39,281 nt of DNA from Parasitella parasitica (Eukaryota > Mucoromycota > Mucoromycetes > Mucorales > Mucoraceae): NCBI GenBank assembly GCA_025201805.1, contig MU619255.1:70709-109989 (forward strand), written 5' to 3'. How positions within the stretch are numbered: position 1 is the first letter of the stretch; each line of letters starts with the position of its first letter. The notes under the pieces were generated by a model, which saw only the letters and a list, made by a program, of their open reading frames with translations, had not been told where the DNA came from and ran no database searches. Shown piece by piece: positions 21,520 through 32,368 of this stretch. A program made the position numbers and the translations under genes.

Positions 21520-22540
21520 TTTTTTCGCTGTAAATGAGTGCAACACCTATTTTCAATTGAAGAGCACAGCTTGATTCTAATAGGTAAACTTGGGTATGTC
21601 TTAATATGAGTCGATATTTGAGATACTGTATGCTATAGACTTAATATCATTTTTATATACCCTCATTTTTGGATGAAATGAATACCACCAGATCTGAAAT
21701 ATTGCCTTTTCTCCCGCTTAAATGCCCAAGTTGCAATCTCCAAGATCTTTACATACTATCAAGCGTTAGAGACATAATCTTCAGCCAAAATATTCTTTTT
21801 TTCCCACCATTTACAACTTATGCGAGACTCATCTATGCCTGACCAGTTTTCAACTTTGAGTCAACCTTCAGGGTCATTTTTAGGAGCGGATTTGGGGTCC
21901 AGGGCAACCATACATCCTAATGCTGGTATGATAACTGTACCTCACTACGTTTTCCAATTAACAATATCTAACTTTGCTGTCGAGATATTGCCAAAAACAA
22001 GAATTTGCAGATTTTACAGTACATGGTCCTGTAACAAGTACCAAATCTCACTAATAAACCATACTTTTGAGTCCCCAAGTAACTTAAGAAAGCACGATTT
22101 TGCATCCTTTTTGATATAAAATAAACCTTAGGAGATCTTGAATTCAGCAAGTGAAAGTTAATTGTGTCTTTTTATCCTAAACTTTGTTGGCTTGTTTCCC
22201 GAAAAAAACAACAAAAAAAAAAAAACAAGACACTTTTGATTAGATTGTTAAAATATGTTTGTAACTGAAATTTCTACCAAGTGTGTGAGTTTCAGATAGA
22301 CACGAACAACGAAATGTTTTTTCATATGTTTTTGGCAGAGACTTTATGAATCTTTATGATCTTCAAAGCAACAGAGAATATTTAAGATATATAATATAAT
22401 ATAAATTTTTACCCTTTTGAATGTCTCATTTTTAGCCATATAAACCCGCTTAAAATTGATAAACATTGTTTAATCATAAAAATGGCAACATCCAACTTTA
22501 GAGCCTTGACATCAAAAGTGCACGTCAAAGATTTTAAAAA
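21520..22540 (+). repeat. Diverged noncoding direct repeat, copy B
   Basis: This is the second copy in the same orientation as copy A; anchors are given there. Its left end shows TTTTCAATTGAAGAGCA, matching TTTTGAATTGAGAGCA of copy A at about 20,083. Its right part (TTTACCCTTTTGAATG) matches copy A near 21,070. Copy-specific indels and the poly-A island at about 22,200-22,227 indicate considerable age. Confidence 0.7.
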
Positions 22541-22651
22541 CTACTTCCATCTAATAATACTTTGATTCATTGAATTAGTTGATACAGACATGATAAATAT
22601 GATGGTATAGCGCTTTTCACTCTCATCTGATGGTTCACGAATACACATTAG

Positions 22652-22731
22652 ACAATGAAATGCCTTTTTGCGTGTATGCATGTACTGCATTTATGTGCAG
22701 CAACATTGTTTTCAAGTTACACAGAACACCC
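22652..22731 (+). promoter_or_regulatory. Conserved promoter block, kelch paralog 2
   Basis: ACAATGAAATG is at 22652-22662 and CAAGTTACACAGAACACCC at 22713-22731. The TATA position is degenerate here (ATCTAAAG at about 22748), unlike paralogs 1 and 3, so expression strength may differ. Confidence 0.55.
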
Positions 22732-22829
22732 CTATAGTATCAAAACAATCTAAAGCAATTGACTTTGGCAATTCCTTTCTTTGCTTTCTTTCGTTTTTCG
22801 TTTTGTGTTTTTTTTTGTTATTGCAAAAG

Positions 22830-24965
22830 ATGCTTCGATCTACACTTCTGTTCCTGACGGTATTGTGGAGCGCAACTACAACGGCATCGGCACAAATAGC
22901 TCTAGCCAAAACATGTAATTTACAGAGCTAAATCACGAACCAAGGCAGTGAGCTAATACACTTCTAACACCCCCCCAGGTTGTGGACTCATGTCTGGCAA
23001 AGTGTATTGTTATGGCGGTATTGGTTTTACCAGTCCAACCGAAACAAAGGTAGAAAATACCTTGCTAGCATTAGATATTACCAGCAAAACGGAAGTTTAT
23101 ATCGATGACTTACAAGACATGTGGACAAATATCATTTACAATGCGAACGGTGTAGACCTTACGCCTCGAGAAGACCCGCAATGCCTTGTCATCACTGAGC
23201 AAAACCGCATGATTATCAATGGTGGCTACGAAACCACCGGAAGCAGTCTTAAAAATGCAAATATCCTATACCATGCATTGCAGAATAAATGGTTTGCCAA
23301 TAACGACTATGTAGAACCGAATTTTTCAAAAAGACAAATGTTGGTGAACAAAAACAGACATCAATCTCTGATTGAGCCACAAGACTAATGCTTTCTTTAG
23401 ATATTATGGATCTGCTAGCTACGTGCCTGATAAAGGCGCTGCTTTCTACGGGGGATACGAAGAGTTTGTTTAGTCACCAGGATCTTTAGCATGTGTCACT
23501 GACAGTATTTGCATCATTAGACACGTCTATCCAAACTGGGGATTATATAAAACCAATACGACGCTTTTCACGTTTGCGAATAATGCATCAGGAACAATTG
23601 GCTATCCATCCGTAACGTATTATAACGTTGAGAACGTTGCAGCAAGTATTCCCATTGCGTATATACTATATAAAAAGGCATGAATTAATGAATATCTGCT
23701 CAACAGGATCCTTGGAATAGACCTGCTACTTTGACAGATGCTTACGATCAATTCTCAGCCAAACATCAGTCTGTGTTTGATCCTGCCACCAAGATGCTTC
23801 TGTTTATGGGAGGAGAGTATCGATTGAATAACCCTGCATCACATGACGCTATTTTACGCCCTTACAACCGCATAAAAGCATTTTACACTGAAACAAATAT
23901 ATGGAGCTTCATAGACCTTACTGGCGACATGCCCGAGCCAGGCAGGCTTTATTCAACGTTGACATTGTGTATGTAAAATGTAGCGAAAGAGTCAGTAGCT
24001 TTGCTTACAGATACAATATGTATGTCTACATTATAGTGCCTTCTACAAATCAACACGTTATGTTATATGGTGGCGAAAATAACGATAAAGGTAGCCCATA
24101 TGTAACCCATCTACTACCACCATTTTGCTGATTTTCTGTACATGCATAATCAAGTCGCATTGGACTACTGTTTTATTTTGAATTTAGTAAACAGAACATG
24201 GACAAAACAGACCATAAATGCACCTAATGGGACCATCTTATCGAGATCAAGGCACTCGGGTATACAGAGTAGTTTCTTTATACATCAGAATGTATATTAA
24301 CGTACATGTATCAAATAGCTGTGTCTGTCGACAAAAATACCGTATTTATAATGTGGGGTATCGATAGCAACAATGCTGGCACTCGATCAATGCTCATCCT
24401 GGACACAACGGATCCTTATGCTATTAAGCTCTCGGATAAATACACTGCTTCAGACGACGGCAATTTGAAACCATTTGTCGTCCAAGGCATCAGTGATGGC
24501 CTTAAGGCTGGAATTGCTCTTGCAAGTGCTGCTGTTGTAAGTCTTTTTTTTTAAGCATTGAAATTACGCATATGTTTATTTGTTTCTTTTTGATAGCTTG
24601 CGTTGGGTGCTCTTTCCATTTGGTTTTGCATCCGCAACAAGAAAAGAAACAGAAAAATAAAGGAGCAAGAAAGGGAGATTGCAAAACGGCAGCAAGAATC
24701 CGAGTACTACAATAGAACTGATGTAGAGCCCATGGAGGTTGATTGGGATGTAATTGAGAATAAGTGCACGGAAATGTCTACAGCTGATACAAAGGGTAAC
24801 GTTGGCGCTATTTTTGGTAACGAAACATCCACTACGCTTGTCAGTAGAGTTGAGACGCCTTCAGCAACGGCAGAAGTAATACTTCCTGACGTTGAAACGC
24901 ATCAGCCCAATACTATAGATTCATCAGAGCCGCCTAGGGTGTTAAAGCCTGATGGTGCACAATAA
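22830..24965 (+). CDS. Kelch-propeller type I membrane protein, paralog 2
   Basis: Nine exons: 22830-22914, 22979-23339, 23401-23463, 23521-23635, 23707-23968, 24037-24090, 24155-24259, 24319-24536 and 24597-24965; about 543 residues. Exon sizes nearly equal those of paralogs 1 and 3. A signal peptide (MLRSTLLFLTVLWSATTTAS) is followed by a Cys at the first splice junction. Six kelch motifs follow: KVYCYGG, NRMIINGGYE, AAFYGGYEE, KMLLFMGGEYR, HVMLYGGEN and VFIMWGID. The conserved segment DPQCLVITEQNRM precedes motif 2. The membrane span is split by the last intron and followed by a basic KKRNRK, a Glu/Lys/Gln helix and the tail EPMEVDWDVIENKCTEM, ending VLKPDGAQ. It is closest to paralog 3. 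The exon 3 donor is GTTTGT inside GAAGA|GT, which restores phase; splicing at the next GT would give a premature stop. Confidence 0.82.
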
Positions 24966-24973
24966 TTGTTTTC

Positions 24974-24979
24974 AATAAA
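24974..24979 (+). terminator. Poly(A) signal, kelch paralog 2
   Basis: AATAAA in the context TTTCAATAAATC lies just after the stop codon, as in the sister genes. Confidence 0.6.
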
Positions 24980-25162
24980 TCAAAAATGTACATACTTTAA
25001 CTATTATCTAGCGACAATGGAGGGGGAGGGGAGGCAAGGCTTGCATCTTGATGTGTGCTTTAGCAAAGCCTTAATGTATAACATTATAATCCGTGGTGAA
25101 TTTTTAATTTTTGTTGCACAAAAGCGGGTCTGATGACAACTATGCCAGGAGCAGATCCCCAA
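24980..25162. other. Spacer between kelch paralogs 2 and 3
   Basis: This part of the roughly 370-nt gap holds a G-rich tract (GGAGGGGGAGGGGAGG near 25019-25034), which is purine-biased and could form a quadruplex. The remainder up to the paralog 3 start is its promoter. No gene is present. Confidence 0.4.
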
Positions 25163-25251
25163 ACAATGAAATGCTTTTCTGTGCTCATGTAATGTATATG
25201 TGCTGTACTGTATATATAGAATTTCTACTTGTCAAGTTACACACCAAGCCC
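25163..25251 (+). promoter_or_regulatory. Conserved promoter block, kelch paralog 3
   Basis: ACAATGAAATG is at 25163-25173 and CAAGTTACACACCAAGCCC at 25233-25251. TATATAG at 25270-25276 follows, about 61 nt before the ATG, the same layout as paralog 1. Confidence 0.6.
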
Positions 25252-25336
25252 CTGTAGCGTCGCAAAGCATTATATAGCAGAGTATCTGGCTTTGATGGCT
25301 TCTTTCAGTTGTGTTTTTTTTTCTGTATCAGAATCT

Positions 25337-27523
25337 ATGTGTCAATCTGCACTTTTGCTGTTGGTGGTGATATTGAGCACAGCTTCGACATTACTCGCAG
25401 AAATCACAGCTAGGGCCAATACATGTGATTTAAAGAGTTGTGGAATAAAGCACGACAGCAGACTAATACATCCGTAAACTTTTAGGTTGCGGACTCATGT
25501 CTGGCAAAGTATATTGCTATGGAGGCTTAAGCTTTACCAGTCCAACAGATGCAAAGGCAGACACTGCCTTGTTATCATTAGATATCAGCACAAAAAGTGG
25601 AGTCCACACAGACGAACTACAAGACATGTGGGAGCTTGAATTGTACGATACAAATGGTGTACAACTTTCGCCTCGAACAGACCCGCAATGTCTCGTCGTT
25701 ACGGAGCAAAATCGCATGATTGTCAACGGCGGTTATGATGCGACTGTTGGACACCGTTTGGAGAATATAAACACCATGTATGATGCGGCACAGAGAAAAT
25801 GGATCCCTACTATTGATTATTCGGAAACCTATTGGGGATACAGACAAATGTAGGTAGACATAATGTATACCATGGTTGCATCATTAGCCCGTCAAGTTAA
25901 TCATGCTTTCTTTAGATATTACGGATCCGCTAGCTATGTGCCTGGCAAAGGTGCTGCTTTTTACGGTGGATATGAAGAGTTTGTATGATCTATAGCAAGT
26001 CGCGACGTGTATCACTGATGATCTAATTAGATACATAAACACAAATTGGGGATTGGGAGCCACTAATGCTTCGGCTTTCGCCTTTGGTGACAATAGCGCC
26101 CGTACAATCGGCTATCAATCGGTGACCTATTTTGATGCCAACATTAAGTCTGCAGCAAGTATCGCATATCTAGTACCTTGAGTTCGTGTAGCCTTAGTAT
26201 TGACAGCTCATTTGTTTCGCAGGACGCCTGGCATACACCCACCCCTTTGACAGACGCTTACGATCAATTCTCTGCCAAACACCAATCCGTGTTTGACCCT
26301 TTCACTAACTTGCTTCTCTTTATGGGTGGCGAATATCGAATCAATCGACAGCGAGGCTCTACCGACGCTTTGCTACGTCCTTACAACCATATAAAAGCAT
26401 TCAACACTGAAACTAATGTTTGGAACTACATGAATCTCACTGGGGATGTGCCAGCACCAGGCAGACTATACTCAACATTGACATTACGTATGTTAAACAG
26501 GGCGAAATTTTCAATTTACTAAAAACAAAAAATATGCACAGTACCTTCTACAAACCAGCACGTTCTCTTATTTGGTGGTGAACTAAATGATAATGGTAAT
26601 TCAAATGTACCCAGATTATTGTCGTTTGCTTATCTCCTATGTATATATATATATATGTAAACATGTAAACACATAGTGCTTTCTGATTACTGTTTCATCT
26701 TGAATTTATACAACAAAACGTGGACGAAACAGACGATAAATGCACCTAACGGAACCATATTGGCAAGATCAAGGCACTCAGGTATGTCAAATAAAGTATG
26801 AATGCATTAATGCATCTAAAATTTTGCATATAATCATTAGCTGTATCTATCGACAGAAATACTGTACTCATAATGTGGGGCATCGATAGCAACAATGTTG
26901 GCACTCGCTCTATGCTTATATTAGACACAACAGACCCCTATGCCATTAAATTATCGAGTATATACACTGCTTCAGACGACAAATTGCGACCGTTTGTCGT
27001 CCAAGTCATTAGTGATGGCGTTAAGGCCGGGATTGCTATTGCAGGTGCAGCTGCTGTAAGTCTTTAAAAAAAAAAAAACTAACTGTTTATACGAAATAGC
27101 GTATTTGTGCTCATCACCCCTCCCCCTTTTTCTTCTCACTAGCTTGCTTTGGTTGCGCTTTCCATTTGGTTTTGTATGAATAGAAAGAAGAAAAAGAGAA
27201 AGATGAAAGAGCAGGAAAGAGACATTGTAAAGCAGCAGCAGGAATCCGAGTATTACAACAGAACTGATGTAGAATCGATGGAAGTTGATTGGGATGAGAT
27301 TGATAACAAGTGCACCGAGATGTCTGCAGGCGATGCTGCTTACAAAAAGGATGATTCTGGTCATGTCTTGAGTGACGAAACTACTGCCGCGCTTGTCAGC
27401 AGGATTGAGACGCCTTCGGCAACAGCGACAGTATTGCTTCCTGATGGCATCGAAGCACATCAGCCCAATACTTTAGATTCACCGCGACCACCCACGGTGA
27501 TAAAGCCTGACGGGGGACACTAA
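25337..27523 (+). CDS. Kelch-propeller type I membrane protein, paralog 3
   Basis: Nine exons: 25337-25424, 25486-25849, 25916-25978, 26031-26172, 26223-26487, 26542-26595, 26677-26781, 26841-27055 and 27143-27523; about 558 residues. The ATG is chosen because MCQSALLLLVVILSTASTLL aligns with the signal peptides of paralogs 1 and 2; an upstream in-frame Met exists. Six kelch motifs are KVYCYGG, NRMIVNGGYD, AAFYGGYEE, NLLLFMGGEYR, HVLLFGGEL and VLIMWGID. The donor of intron 4 used by paralogs 1 and 2 seems lost here, and the model uses GTACCT 15 codons later. The span AGIAIAGAAA-LALVALSIWFCM is followed by a basic NRKKKKRK, a Lys/Glu/Gln helix, ESMEVDWDEIDNKCTEM, AHQPNTLDS and terminal VIKPDGGH. 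Confidence 0.82.
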
Positions 27524-27531
27524 TGACTTTC

Positions 27532-27537
27532 AATAAA
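27532..27537 (+). terminator. Poly(A) signal, kelch paralog 3
   Basis: AATAAA lies within TTTCAATAAACT, nine nt after the stop codon. The convergent minus-strand gene ends about 100 nt further on. Confidence 0.6.
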
Positions 27538-27642
27538 CTCAAAATACATACTTTTTATTCATAACGTAGCGATTATCGTAGCATAAAGTTGGTTATCACA
27601 TAAAAAAAGAAGCTACATTGTTAAAACAGACATATGCACAAG

Positions 27643-28378
27643 TTACTCTTTGCAGTTGGTCAATTGATTTATCAGATCCTTGTTACTTTGCTCAATGATA
27701 TCCAATTCGCGTTGATTTTGATCATTGAGCATCTTTCGAACTTTGTTTCTTGCAATTCGAAAGCCTTCAACGCTGTGTCTCTTCTTGTCATTGGGATCTA
27801 CACGTACACGAAAAAAAAAAAAAAAAAAAGAAGAATACAAAGAATCATTATCCACAGCTATTATGTACAAAGGCAAACATACAGATGTTAACTATAACCT
27901 TCCTGAGAGTGTCATCGATTGTCTTGGCGTCAAATAGAGTGGAAACCTTTGAAGCATCAGGTAGATTTTGAGCCAAGAATGCCATCAATCGAAATTGCAA
28001 GCTTGCGGCAGGCTCGAAATTGTGTTTAAATGAAGCTTCATTGTTGATTTGCAGGTATTGAGTCTGGATATGAGTTGTACGATAGGCATTGCCAAGTCTG
28101 TTTTTCCAATGTTCAACAGAGAACGCTCCCATAACAGTTACCTTGTCAGTGTCTTTCAATTCGGTGATAATGTGCTCCAGCATGGCCTCGTCTGTGATAT
28201 GAGCATTGTAATACTCAGTGTTGTCCTTCACAAGCCGAATTGAAGAGCGAAAGCTGCTACCGTTATAATGCAAGATTGGCATTTTATGAATAGTCGCATT
28301 TATAACCTTGATCAAGTCTTGGTTGTCTTGAAGGTTCATTTTGGCAATGTAGATGAATGGAGAAAGAAAAGAAGCCAT
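27643..28378 (-). CDS. Hypothetical protein, two exons
   Basis: Exon 1 is 27883-28378 (or from the Met at 28339) and exon 2 is 27643-27797. They join in phase 1 with donor GTATGT and acceptor GTGTAG. The 85-nt intron contains a 19-nt A tract on the plus strand, read as a T-rich run before the acceptor. The product is 216 residues (203 from the inner Met). I do not recognise the family. It is mixed alpha/beta with a likely folded core (MPILHYNGSSFRSSIRLVKD, DKVTVMGAFSVEHWKNRLG) and a highly charged C-terminal helix (RNKVRKMLNDQNQRELDIIE) that may form a coiled coil. There is no signal peptide or membrane span. It is divergent from the ASXH gene with a 472-nt shared promoter region. Confidence 0.65.
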
Positions 28379-28850
28379 ACGGAGATGACAGAAGACAGCT
28401 GCTTGATAGCTCATTGAGCTAATTAGTGGCGTTGTGTGTATGTTTATTGTTATCATTCATGCCGTTTGTTTTGAGTTTCATGTGTCCACATGGAGGAGAG
28501 TTCCAGGCAGCAGCAGATGTCCATACCCTTACCAATGATGCATATGTAAGAAACTCTACATCCACACTATTGGCCGTTGATCTTGTAGCATTTTACACAT
28601 GCTTAGATTGGTTGCCAGTCAGGATTTGGAAGTGGATACCATGGCTTAGACACGGAAGCTAACCAAGACTCTGTTCTGCATGTGTTCTCATCAGATGTGA
28701 GCCAGATACTGTATTCACAACGGCTAGCAAACAGTGATGTGACTCTGAATCTTGCAGATGGATTCGGCAAACATAAACTTTTGCAATGCATGTTGCTCTT
28801 TCTATCTCGCGTTTAGCAACTGATAAAAAACTGAAAAAAAAAAAAAAACG
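28379..28850. other. Divergent promoter region
   Basis: This region lies between the minus-strand hypothetical gene and the ASXH gene. A 15-nt A run ends just before the ASXH ATG. Frames on either strand show no family resemblance, and no gene is called. Confidence 0.5.
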
Positions 28851-31800
28851 ATGGCTAAAGTCGAGCAAGACTATAATCCAACCAAGCCAGGGCAATCTAT
28901 GCTGGAATCTGCTCCGAAGTTGCCTAGGAATGACCAAGAAGAGATTGCCATTTTCGATTTGAAAGTAGATCAGACAGACACCACCGACACTATTTCCAGC
29001 CCTCGACATGGGCCGGGAAAAGCGAGCAAGAAAGCAAATCCTAAAAACGAACGTGAAAAGCTGAATGATTACTGGAATACTGAAGAAACAGTAGAGCTCT
29101 ATGGTAAGGGACGACGAAGAACAAGATCAGCCGTCGCTGTAGGCCACAGAGCTTCTGAACAGGAACAGGAACAGCATGCTATGACGATCGATGAAACAAC
29201 AAGCAACAATCCATTCGTCGGTGGCACTCAAGACATTTATCCACTTCATGGAAATGCTCGTTCAGTGGAGGTTGGGCCGCACAGCGATATATTAGATGGA
29301 CTCGGCTCGCCAGCCAATGTTTTATCATCACGAAGCTCCGTAATTGATGTAGTAGGAAATGATGATCTGGAGCACTATGAATCAAAAATAGCAGCTGGAA
29401 ATAGTACTAGAAGACGGTTTGACGCTGTGCGAGACCTTGGTCCTTCTTTAACGTCGCTCCCATACCAACAACCAGCTACACATGATACTGATACAAATCA
29501 AGCAATGTTCACGGAGCAACATCATCCGCAATTTTCAGCCACAGCTAACCAAATGCCCGTATTCGAGCCACCATCCAACATCGGGATGGACAACATGTTC
29601 CAGACAAATATGTCGTATACAAACACAAGCGGTATACCAGACAACACAATGCTGCTCAAGAGAAAGCTCTCTGATTTCGACATTGACCACCAAGATAGTT
29701 CTTTGAAACAACTTGCGGACGCTAGGATGAATCCACAGGACCAAGACAACTTTGCTCGAGCTAACAAAAGACCGGCAATGAAAAAAGCAAAGAAAGTTGT
29801 GGATAATGCGCCCAATAGTGGCAACAGAGGAGGGGGCGTCGAAACAGCAGCAAAATCTAAGCCCAAGGCAGCGCCCAAAGCCAGGCCTAAAGCTAAATCT
29901 ATGGAAAAAGCAAACTCTCAATTGCAGCTTCAAGAACAAGATCTTATGAATACAACCACAAGCGATAGTGCTCCTCCCAAATCCACTCCTGCAAAGCCTA
30001 GACCCAAGCCAAAAGCCAAAGCTCAATCCCACCTTCCTCCCGATGGAGACAATACCCCAAACATTGCTTCTGATGTTGCGACTGTAGCTACTGATTCTGC
30101 CCCTGTAAAACCTAAAGCTAAACCGAGAGCTAAGGCTAAACCTAAGAGTAAACCAAAATACATAAAACCCAATCATTCTCTTCTTGCTAATGAATGATCA
30201 TGCTTCTTTAGATATGAATGCTGATACTGATACGCCTGAAGCTGCCACTACCGCTGCAAAGCCTGGATCTAAGGATGAACCAGACGACCAGACTGAACCT
30301 TCTCTTCCTGTCGATGGCCATATTCCTTTAGGTAGCAACAGTGATGTTGGTGCATTATCTGCCACCACAGTTGCTGCAAAATCCAAATCGAAAGCCAAAT
30401 CTAAAGCTAAAGCTCAACCAAAGGGCAAATCAACAAATAGAAAACAACCTCTTCTTTCCCCTGATGCTAATAACCCTTTGGATATCAATGATGATGTTGA
30501 TAATTCAATTCAGGTTTCTCCAGTCCCCAAAACTAAAGCCAAAGCTAAAGTCAAAGCCAGGCCCAGAGTCAAGGCTAAATCAACCAAAACAGTTCAACCT
30601 CCTCCATCTGCTGATGGCCAACCCTCTCTTGCTGCTGGCGATGACCATCTTCTTTTTAATGATGGCCAGCCTCCTCTTTACAGTGAGGACCAAGTTGTTA
30701 TAGAAATCGGGTCTACAGATTCTACTACAACTGAGACTACCAGTGATCTTATTGCTCCTCCTCCAAAACCAAAAGCCAAGCCTAGGGCTAAAGCTGAATC
30801 AAAGGCTAAATCGAGCAAAAAAGCACAAACACCCCATCCTGATGCTGACTATAATCCTTTGGATTTCGAGGCTGCGGTGCGAAAGCCTAAACCTAAAGCC
30901 AAGTCTAAAGCCAAGGCCGAACCTAAAGCTAAATCATACCCCAAAGCACAACCTCCTCTTGAACATGTTCCTTCGGATAACATTCCTGATATTGACAACA
31001 TAGTGGAAAATGCTGTTGCAACAGCCCCAAAACCCAAACCCAAACCCAAACCTCGAAAGAAAGCAGAACCAAAGGCAAAGACAGCATCCAAGGCTAAATC
31101 GCGTATTCCTGCTGATGATCATAGCGCGGCAAATGTCATTGATGCAACTGACAGTGAAATTACCGCTGCTGTGGGGCCAAAAGCTAAAGCAAATGCCAAG
31201 ACACAACCTCTTCTTCCTGCCGATGATCATAATGCTCCTTTGGATAATGTCTCTGTAGATACTCCTAATACGAGCAAAGCTGCTGATGAGGAAACCATTG
31301 ATACTGATCAGCCCAAAAGAGCATCTCGATTTAAACGAAAACCACGGCCAGAATATGCAACAGACGTCGAAAGCATCGCAGTGGACGATGACGAGCATCT
31401 GCAGCAACCTACGAAAGCTGCCAGTCGTCGACCAGTAAAAAAATTAAAAACCAAGAAGGCGATGGTCTATGATGAAGATTCTGAGATGGAGGATGCTATT
31501 GTTTCGGATTATTCAGCTGAAGATTTGGACCAACAGCCTCGTGCCAAGCCTCGGCATCCACCTACAAGAAAAGCCAAAGGTAAAAAGAAAATGCATTCGG
31601 ACGACGATGGAAACTTTGAGTTGCAAGAATTTGATGAGCATGATGAGCCTGGAGCGCCAATATCACGTGGTCAATCAGCAAGAATATCTCGCAGGAAGAA
31701 GCAGCTGCCTATTTATATGGAAGCTTCTGACTTGGACGAGGATGTTGACTCTTTGGACGAAGAAGCGGATCAAAACGAAGAAGCAGATCAAAACGAGGAA

Positions 31801-32368
31801 CCAGTTTCTCTTGAATATTTTCTCGAAAACGAAAATAGCTTCTTGGCCAATGCAGATCTCAAAGTAAGCTGATCTTCAAGTCATACATTTGCTCTTCCAC
31901 AGTGGGCTCACAACATGATATTTTTTTTTGTAGCTGCTAATTCCCCAATTAATGCAAGCACTGCCTGCAAGTGAAAAGGCTGAATTGGCGAAATTGCTTC
32001 CTCCCCCTGACGTCGTGGGCAAAAATAACTCTACACTAACTATTCATCCCGAGTTTACATCAGCATCCAACAACTTTTTCTGGGAAGCGGTAATGAAATG
32101 GCAAGAAGTATTGCAGATGGGTGGATTTGACAAAGAAAACAAGAAAAGAAGAGAGGAACTGCGTGCTCAAAGTGTAGATCATTCGTTCAAAGACGATAAT
32201 TACGAAGAGTATTGGGGCGAAAGACTCGAAAGAGACAAGGAGTCAAAGCTGAAAGCACAAACAAGTAAGGGACGAGCTGGTTTTGGAGGTCGTGGAGGTC
32301 GTGGAGGCCGTGGGGGACGTGGGGGCCGTGGCCGTGGCCGTGGCCGTGGTAGACCCAAGTCAACGTAA
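28851..32368 (+). CDS. ASXH (Asx homology/DEUBAD-like) domain protein with Lys/Ala/Pro repeats and RGG tail
   Basis: Exons 28851-30147, 30212-31863 and 31934-32368 (phases 1 and 0) give 1,127 residues. The N-terminus has a basic RRRTR segment. Residues about 330-770 are built from repeats of KPKAKAK-type basic runs alternating with acidic PLDIN/ADDHN spacers. An acidic region follows (about 800-980). Exon 3 encodes the ASXH-like segment LLIPQLMQALPASEKAELAK, then LLPPPDV, NNFFWEAVMKWQEVLQMGGF and YEEYWGERL, matching the Asx/ASXL deubiquitinase-adaptor pattern. It ends in GGRGG/GRGRGR repeats and RPKST. In animals such domains activate the histone H2A deubiquitinase BAP1/Calypso; a chromatin role here is inferred. 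Intron 1 is 64 nt with a CTAAT branch site. Retaining it ends translation at a TGA at 30195, before the ASXH domain. Confidence 0.83.

Noticed and set aside
20431-22119. Similar short frames in the two repeats (20431-20640 and 21820-22119)
   Set aside because: They start alike because the DNA is duplicated, but frames diverge by indels and show no codon-level conservation.
23401-23706. Kelch paralogs 2 and 3 as pseudogenes from frameshift at intron 3
   Set aside because: Using the donor three nt earlier (GAAGA|GTTTGT) restores the frame in all three paralogs.
30148-30211. Programmed +1 frameshift (antizyme-like GAA TGA T) as the main way to join the two ASXH frames
   Set aside because: A 64-nt GT-AG intron with branch-like CTAAT and matching phase explains the frame change more simply; kept only as an alternative.
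29535-31407. Long minus-strand frames opposite the ASXH gene
   Set aside because: They are shadows of the Lys/Ala/Pro repeat codons; plus-strand exons and domain are clear.
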